DNA from: Bradyrhizobium sp. AS23.2
GTDB taxonomy: Bacteria; Pseudomonadota; Alphaproteobacteria; Rhizobiales; Xanthobacteraceae
Length of the DNA stretch: 48,866 nucleotides
Assembly (NCBI RefSeq): GCF_001908185.1
Contig: NZ_LGHM01000144.1
Span: 1 to 48,866, forward strand
Reading direction: 5' to 3'
Shown here: positions 43,647 to 48,866 of the stretch, one piece after another
How the letters are laid out: every line of letters starts with the position of its first letter
Position numbering within the stretch: position 1 is the stretch's first letter
The notes under the pieces: model-generated
What the model was told of the DNA's origin: nothing
Database searches by the model: none
What the model saw: the letters and a program-made list of their open reading frames with translations, nothing else
Program-made: the position numbers and the translations under genes

Positions 43647-46076
43647 ATGAAAACTGGCCTTAAGTTGGAATCTAGCTTTGTCCGGAGGACGGGCTGGAAG
43701 CTCTTTGGCTTTGTCTTGGCGACCACCTTCCTTACCGGTTGTGGCTCACCAGAGCAGCGTTCGCAAGATTACTATGAAAGCGGCATGGCTCTCATCGCCA
43801 AGAACGATGATCTCGGCGCGAGGCTCGAGCTTCTTAAGGCCGTCAAATATAAAAGCGACAAGGTTGAAGTCTGGAAAGCACTGGCTGGAATCGACGAGCG
43901 TACGAAGGCCAATTCATTGTTTCTCGATCTGCGGAGGATTGTCGAGCTTGATCCTAAAGACATCGATGCGAGAGTGAAGCTCGCAAGGGTCATGGTTGCC
44001 GGCGGAGGCGCCGAGCCGGCGATCAAGATTCTCGACGCGGCCAACAACGGCGACAAACCGAATGCCGCGCTCCATGCGGTCCGGGCACTGGCGCTGGTCA
44101 GAATGAATGATCCCGCTGGCGCAGTCCGCGAAGCGCAACGTGCCTATGAAATTGATCCGACCAATATCGACGCAGTGACCTTGCTCGCCTCGAAAAAGCT
44201 CGCTGACGGCGATAGTGGCGGCGCCATAAAAATGCTGGATGCGCTTCCGTCGCAGGCTCAAGATGCGGATCGCCTGCGCGCGACACGATTGCGGATCGAT
44301 ATTCTTGTCAGGAAGGGCGACCTGGCCGAAGCGGAAAAACTGGTACGCCAACTGGTTGCGGACTATCCGCAGGACGCCTCGTATCGCGTTCAGCTGATCC
44401 AGATCCTCACGGCTGAACGAAAGTTCGATGATGCCGAGAAAGAGTTGCGCGCACGGATCGCATCCAATCCATCCGACAGTAAGGTCGAGTTGGACTTGGT
44501 TCGTTTCCTCAATACATTCAAGGGGGTCGACACCGCTAGGGTCGAACTCGAGTCCCGTATCAAGGCGGGCGGCGACACGTTTGACTTCAGATTCGCTCTA
44601 GCAGACCTCGATTTCGTTGGGAATCGTCAGAGCGATGCGATTGCCGAGTTGCAGAGGCTCGCTTCAGAAGTCGATAACGCCGATCGTAAACTCAAGGTAC
44701 AGGTCAGGCTTGCTGAAATGCTGATCGCCAGGGGAGATAAAGCCACGGCGGAGCCTCTGATATCTGAAGTTCTAGCGAAGGACCGTCGAAACTCCGGCGC
44801 GCTTCGTCTTCGCGCAGCCCTCAGCCTAGACAGGGGACAGGCGGACAGCGCCATTGCGGATCTGCGCGAAGCATTGAATGACCAGCCAAAATCACCCGAA
44901 TTGTTGCTCGCGCTTGCCCTTGCATACGAGCAAGGCGGGAAGCCCGAACTGGCAGACCGTCAGTACGCGGACGCGCTGAAGAATTCGAACCTCAATCCAG
45001 AGGTAGCCCTGAGATACGTTGCCTTCCTTCAGCGCCGGAACGATGCGGCGCGCGCCGAGGATGTTTTGACCGAGGTCGTCGCTCGGTATCCGGGTAACCT
45101 GCAAGCCCTCTCGTCGCTCGCGCAGGTCAAGCTTAGTCGTCAGAACTGGGACGGTGCCCTCGCAATTGCGCAAACCATTGCGGCCAACAAAGATGGTCGT
45201 GTCGTTTCCGACCAGATCAAGGCTGCAGCTTTTGCTGGCCAACAGCGCATTGGGGAGAGCGTTGCTGCGTTAGAAGACGCACACAAGGCCGCGCCGGAGG
45301 CGATCCAGCCGGCCGTTGCGTTGGCGTCGACCTATATTCGAGCGGAGCGAGCTGCTGACGCAGTGGCGCTCTTGCAGGAGATGAACAAGCGCTATCCCGG
45401 CAACGCGGAACTTTTGGTCATTCTCGGGCAGAGCAGACTGGCGCAAAAGAACGATCAGGATGCGATCGCTAGTTTCCAGGAGGCAATCAAGCAGAAGCCC
45501 AAGGACCCGTCCGGCTATAGCGCCCTGTCTGAGTACTACATCCGCGTCAAGAATTACGATGCCGCCGATGGTGTTTTGCAAAGCGGTTTGAAGGAGAACC
45601 CTCAGAACATGAGTTTGAGGATGTCATCCGCAAGTCTTCAGATCCTGAAGAACGATAATGCGGCGGCAATTTCTCAGTACGAGTCGATCCTAAAGGACCA
45701 ACCTCAGGCGCAGTCCCTGGTGGTGATCAACAATCTGGCGAGCCTCCTCCTCGATACGCGGTCTGACAAGGAAAGCCTTGACCGGGCTGCCGCACTAGCC
45801 GAAACGCTAAAGGCGTCCAACGTACCACAGTTCCAGGACACGGTTGGTTGGGCTCGTTTCAAGCAGGGCGATATCAAATCGGCAATCGCCATTCTGGAGC
45901 CCGCGGCCGCGAAGTCACCGAGCCTCTCCGCGGTGCACTATCACCTCGGCCTCACCTACGCTGCGGACGGACAGGCTCAAAAAGCCAAAGAGGAGCTGGA
46001 GACGGCCGCCAAGCTCGAACCGGATGGCACCGAGCTCAAGAAAAACATCCAGGATGCGATGAAGAAGACCCTCTAA
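43647..46076 (+). CDS. TPR-repeat lipoprotein of exosortase/PEP-CTERM-type EPS loci (PrsT-like)
   Basis: 809 residues from the ATG at 43647. A lipoprotein signal peptide with the lipobox LTGC (FGFVLATTFLTGCGSPEQ) is followed by TPR repeats along the whole length, for example PAGAVREAQRAYEIDPTNID, GNAELLVILGQSRLAQKNDQ and SAVHYHLGLTYAADGQAQKA. A giant TPR lipoprotein next to a glycosyltransferase, a Wza-like protein, a barrel protein and a secretion ATPase is the arrangement known from PEP-CTERM/XrtA loci. It likely scaffolds polymer assembly or export at the outer membrane. Its stop overlaps that of the converging barrel gene by 4 bases. An upstream in-frame ATG at 43560 overlaps the previous gene and is rejected. 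Confidence 0.87.
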   Translation: MKTGLKLESSFVRRTGWKLFGFVLATTFLTGCGSPEQRSQDYYESGMALIAKNDDLGARLELLKAVKYKSDKVEVWKALAGIDERTKANSLFLDLRRIVELDPKDIDARVKLARVMVAGGGAEPAIKILDAANNGDKPNAALHAVRALALVRMNDPAGAVREAQRAYEIDPTNIDAVTLLASKKLADGDSGGAIKMLDALPSQAQDADRLRATRLRIDILVRKGDLAEAEKLVRQLVADYPQDASYRVQLIQILTAERKFDDAEKELRARIASNPSDSKVELDLVRFLNTFKGVDTARVELESRIKAGGDTFDFRFALADLDFVGNRQSDAIAELQRLASEVDNADRKLKVQVRLAEMLIARGDKATAEPLISEVLAKDRRNSGALRLRAALSLDRGQADSAIADLREALNDQPKSPELLLALALAYEQGGKPELADRQYADALKNSNLNPEVALRYVAFLQRRNDAARAEDVLTEVVARYPGNLQALSSLAQVKLSRQNWDGALAIAQTIAANKDGRVVSDQIKAAAFAGQQRIGESVAALEDAHKAAPEAIQPAVALASTYIRAERAADAVALLQEMNKRYPGNAELLVILGQSRLAQKNDQDAIASFQEAIKQKPKDPSGYSALSEYYIRVKNYDAADGVLQSGLKENPQNMSLRMSSASLQILKNDNAAAISQYESILKDQPQAQSLVVINNLASLLLDTRSDKESLDRAAALAETLKASNVPQFQDTVGWARFKQGDIKSAIAILEPAAAKSPSLSAVHYHLGLTYAADGQAQKAKEELETAAKLEPDGTELKKNIQDAMKKTL

Positions 46077-47313
46077 TTTCCGTGCGGAAGCACGAGGAAG
46101 TTGTGGGTGGCAACGAACAGCACGCTGTGTGAATCTGCGGGACCGGTCCCAGAAACTGTCGGTGTACCGGTCAGCGGGTCGAAGATCGTCGTCCCTGTGC
46201 TCGCGAAGCGGTGCTGGTAGCGGTAGGTGAACTGCAACGATACATCGCGTATCGGATTGTAAGCATAGGTTGCGGAAGCTGAAACGTAGTCGGTGGTCGT
46301 CGTGGTAATCTGCCGGTTGCCACTTGCCGAGAAGGTTAGGTTCTCGCGGCTATTGATCAGATAGTTCACACTGGCGCTGACCGTGTCTCGCTTGAGCAGC
46401 GAGCCGACGACGGTCGGACCGACCGACTGGCTGGCAATGACTGACAGCGTCGCTGTCTTCATGAACTTGTAGGTCAAAATGGCATCGCCGATCCAATCGA
46501 GAGCCGTGCTCCCGACAGGAGTATTCAAATTCACTCCACCGATTGCGGACGCCGAGACGCCGCGATCGGTCACCAGATACGCAGCGCCGATATTGCCCCT
46601 GAAGGAGAGTAGGGACGAGAGCGCAGTGTCCACGCCGACCTGATTCCGAAAGATGCCGACCTGCGTGCTAAATGCGTTGTCGTAGTCGAGCAGTTCGGCT
46701 TCGGATGACAAGTTGACACCCGTCGTGGAATTGAGCCCATGGCGCCACGATCCTCGTGCCAATGTATCCGTAAATGGGACCCCCCCCGCTTGACGGCTCG
46801 TAGTAGGTTCGGGTCGATGTTGCAAACAAGCTGACGGTGTCGCGCGCGTTGAGCGCTCGATCGATGCCGCCAGTGGCCGTGAACCGGTCTAGGAAGCCGG
46901 TAGCAGGCGTGGCAACGCCGAGGTCATTCAATATCGCCAGTGCCGTGCTCTGCTGGCTCCACACGGCTTCGACGAATTCACGGTCGAACGGATTCTTCCC
47001 GGACTGCTCGTAGCGAGCTTTCGCGCGGTAGGAGAGAAACTCGGTGGACGTTCCTTCGACGCCTGGTCCCCAATATTTTCTGTAAGAGCCGTCGCCATCC
47101 AAGGTGAGCTTGGACGTTGGCGTAAGAGCCTCAGCCGTCCCGGAAAGGGTCGAATACGAGCCGACTGAGCCTGCCGGGGGACGTTTTCAAGAACTGGTTG
47201 CTGTTCAGCTCGACCGTCTCGCTTTCAGAAGTTCTAAGCGACCAATCCCACGCAAATGCGGTCGCCGGTGCTAGCCCGAACGAGATCGAGACCGCAATCG
47301 CAATCCTCTTCAC
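46073..47313 (-). pseudogene. Outer membrane beta-barrel protein (XrtA/PEP-CTERM-associated type), two frameshifts
   Basis: A signal peptide (VKRIAIAVSISFGLAPATAFA) from the GTG at 47313 (ATG 47337 also possible) leads into an amphipathic, Thr/Ser/Tyr-rich barrel with alternating hydrophobic residues: KLTLDGDGSYRKYWGPG, AKARYEQSGKNPFDREF, TVSLFATSTRTYYEPSS, NLTFSASGNRQITTTTTDYVSASATYAYNP, RDVSLQFTYRYQHRFAST. The coding sequence is split at two homopolymers: five G on the plus strand at 47176-47180 and eight C at 46780-46787. Dropping one base from each gives one open frame of about 412 residues ending at 46073. The fold and context fit the barrel protein that accompanies PEP-CTERM-type EPS machinery. 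It probably provides the polymer's outer-membrane pore or anchor. Confidence 0.8.
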
Positions 47314-47350
47314 AGTTGGTCCCGCCCCCGGGTGCACTTAAGCCTGCGTC

Positions 47351-47935
47351 TTAGTCGAAGAATCCTCGCTCCGGGACCATGATCACGTCGCCCGCCCTCA
47401 AGGCGATGTTGCCTTCGAGATCGGCGCCGGCCTCATAAGCCCTATAGTTGAACACGTAGATTGTCTCGTCGCCGCCGGGGGCGCGCCGACGCACCTGAAT
47501 TCGCTTCTTCGCAGCATAGGGACCGAGGCCGCCGGCAAGCGATATGGCCTGCATCAACGTAGTCGGCTGCCGGACGACGTAAGGTCCGGGCCTCAAGACC
47601 TCTCCGGTAATGAAGATCTTAGGCTTCAAGTCCTCTTCCGGAACATCCTTGGGAGCGTTGGCCAAGGCGACCGTCACGTCCAATGCGTCGTCCTTGTAAT
47701 TCGGCCGCAACTTCGTCTTGAGAACGTTTTCGAGCGCGAGAGGGGTTAACCCACGAGCCCGGATATGCCCGGCGAGCGGAAAGGCGATCTCCCCGAGCGG
47801 ATCAACGACAACGGTGCGGTCGAGCTTTGGATCCTGCAAAACGGTGATCGACAGGGTGTCGCCAGGCTTGAGTGTCTGTGAAAAGGCCGACGTGGCGAAA
47901 ATAGACATCAACACAGCCAGCAAAACCGTCCGCAT
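47351..47935 (-). CDS. Polysaccharide export protein, Wza/OPX family
   Basis: 194 residues. A Sec signal peptide (RTVLLAVLMSIFATSAFSQ) is followed by the polysaccharide-export (Poly_export) domain TLKPGDTLSITVLQDPKLDR with VVDPLGEIAFPLAGHIRARGLTP. A SLBB-type domain then reads PKIFITGEVLRPGPYVVRQP and TLMQAISLAGGLGPYAAKKR. No lipobox cysteine follows the signal, unlike E. coli Wza, so it is either a soluble periplasmic or a differently anchored OPX protein. OPX proteins form the periplasmic/outer-membrane passage for capsule and EPS. The start is the ATG at 47935. The barrel gene lies directly downstream on the same strand. Confidence 0.92.
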   Translation of the reverse strand: MRTVLLAVLMSIFATSAFSQTLKPGDTLSITVLQDPKLDRTVVVDPLGEIAFPLAGHIRARGLTPLALENVLKTKLRPNYKDDALDVTVALANAPKDVPEEDLKPKIFITGEVLRPGPYVVRQPTTLMQAISLAGGLGPYAAKKRIQVRRRAPGGDETIYVFNYRAYEAGADLEGNIALRAGDVIMVPERGFFD

Positions 47936-48066
47936 GTTTTTTTCCTCTTCGCGAAGGGCGCAGATGCGCGAAGTAAAGTGTTAATCCTAATCTTTGCTGA
48001 ATAACTCAAGCCAAGACGCCCCAACGAACCGAGGGCAATATTCAGAAATTAATGGCTTTCAGCTAC

Positions 48067-48866
48067 TTAGGGAACCCGGGAGAGCTGTTTAACGGGAAAA
48101 ATGCTATACTGTTGCTTGTCTGCAATAACATCGCGGACCAGCTGCTCGCCGATGACCTTTTGGTCATTGGCGAACCCGTAGACCAGCGCGGTGTCGCATA
48201 GAACGTTGATCATTCGTGGAATCCCGCCGCTGGCGGCTCCGATTAATGTACAGGCTTCCTGGGTGAAAAGCGGGCGAGGGGCGCCGACGGCATGAAGGCG
48301 GAAGGCGATGTAGTTGGCAATTTCACGGGTATCCAGTGGCCGCAAGTGGAAGTCGGACGAGATGCGCTGGGCGAACTGGTGCAGCTTGGGTAGCAGAAGC
48401 AAATCCCGCAACTGCGGTTGACCGACAAGTATAAGTTGCAGAACCTGGAATTTGTCCGCATTGATGTTGGATAGCATCCGCAGGTGCTCAAGCGCTTCCG
48501 GCTCGAGATTTTGCGCTTCGTCAATAATCAGAACCGTCCGTCGGCCAGTGGCGTATTGGCCGTGGAGAAAGTCCTGTAAGTTTTTGAAAAGATGGGGATA
48601 ATTCCCATCGAACGGCTGGCCCAAAGCCATCAGAATCCACTGAAGCAGCTCCTCGCGTCCCTGCGGTGAACTTGAGATCAGGCCGAGCGTCAGCGTCGGA
48701 CTGAGTTTCTTGAGGAGGTGGCGCACGAGGGTTGTCTTCCCCGAGCCGATCTCCCCCGTGATGACCGTAAACCCGGCATTGTTCATGATGCCAAACTCCA
48801 GCATCGTGAATGCCATTGAGTGCATCTTGCCCCAATAGATCAGATCCGGATCGGGCAGTATCGAGA
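48067..48866 (-). CDS. Secretion-type AAA ATPase of EPS loci (XrtA/PEP-CTERM-associated), 5' end beyond window
   Basis: The frame stays open to the window edge: codons for ILPDPDLIYWGK precede the internal methionine at 48825, so the true start lies outside. AAA/ExeA-like ATPase: Walker A in TVITGEIGSGKTTLVRHLL, Walker B in RTVLIIDEAQNLEPEALEHL, then LLSNINADKFQVLQLILVGQPQL and the arginine-containing sensor region ASGGIPRMINVLCDTALVYG. The order DPDxxYW before the Walker A is that of the putative secretion ATPase associated with PEP-CTERM loci. It probably energises assembly or regulates EPS export from the cytoplasmic face. It is read towards the Wza-like gene, so these genes form one leftward operon. 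Confidence 0.88.
   Translation of the reverse strand, partial: SILPDPDLIYWGKMHSMAFTMLEFGIMNNAGFTVITGEIGSGKTTLVRHLLKKLSPTLTLGLISSSPQGREELLQWILMALGQPFDGNYPHLFKNLQDFLHGQYATGRRTVLIIDEAQNLEPEALEHLRMLSNINADKFQVLQLILVGQPQLRDLLLLPKLHQFAQRISSDFHLRPLDTREIANYIAFRLHAVGAPRPLFTQEACTLIGAASGGIPRMINVLCDTALVYGFANDQKVIGEQLVRDVIADKQQYSIFPVKQLSRVP

Noticed and set aside
1..48866. CRISPR arrays, prophage genes, restriction-modification or toxin-antitoxin defence systems
   Set aside because: No regularly spaced repeats, no cas, integrase, capsid or methylase genes were seen. The RatA-like name refers to a fold family, not evidence of a toxin.

Overview
This is a high-GC alphaproteobacterial chromosome segment that looks like Bradyrhizobium or a close Nitrobacteraceae relative. 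The call rests on gene content (PopZ, a TolC/pcm neighbourhood, small cysteine-rich secreted proteins), rhizobial codon use, and two copies of palindromic intergenic repeats of the kind I know from Bradyrhizobium and Rhodopseudomonas genomes. No database search was possible.

Layout. 1-34: N-terminal codons of an IS5-type transposase, cut by the window edge. 123-898: an MscS-type channel broken by a frameshift. 1176-6302: one tightly packed operon for a B-family (ba3-type) cytochrome oxidase: di-haem cytochrome c, tri-haem cytochrome c, a small one-helix subunit, subunit II with CuA, subunit I, and a second di-haem cytochrome c. That is seven CxxCH sites, with no subunit III. 6446-15397: housekeeping genes (RatA/COQ10-like, lipA, 3-methyladenine glycosylase, valS, popZ, tolC, pcm, a small conserved protein). 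15612-18109: tRNA-Asn and tRNA-Cys bracketing small secreted or hypothetical genes and one decayed stretch. 18535-24357: membrane acyltransferase with SGNH domain, DTW-domain tRNA-modifying protein, and an RND pump without a membrane-fusion partner.

24441-48866 is a large surface-polysaccharide locus. rfbB/rfbA and rfbC/rfbD (divergent) make dTDP-L-rhamnose. They are followed by glycosyltransferases, a Wzy-like polymerase, a Wzx-like flippase, two paralogous DxD glycosyltransferase-like proteins flanking the flippase, an FkbM methyltransferase, two hexapeptide acetyltransferases, a 2OG-Fe(II) oxygenase and a large Tat-exported putative glycoside hydrolase. The middle (about 29-40 kb) is visibly more AT-rich than its flanks. 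The right end carries a WecG/TagA-type glycosyltransferase fused to a STAS domain, a TPR lipoprotein, an outer-membrane barrel protein, a Wza-like export protein and a secretion-type AAA ATPase. The last four resemble the set associated with PEP-CTERM/exosortase-A type EPS loci. No exosortase and no Wzc-type chain-length protein is inside the window.

Five single-base frameshifts occur in four genes. Four of them are an extra base in a G/C homopolymer of 5-8 bases, and two of the affected genes belong to the polysaccharide locus. Sequencing error is the simplest explanation, but slipped-strand phase variation should be tested.
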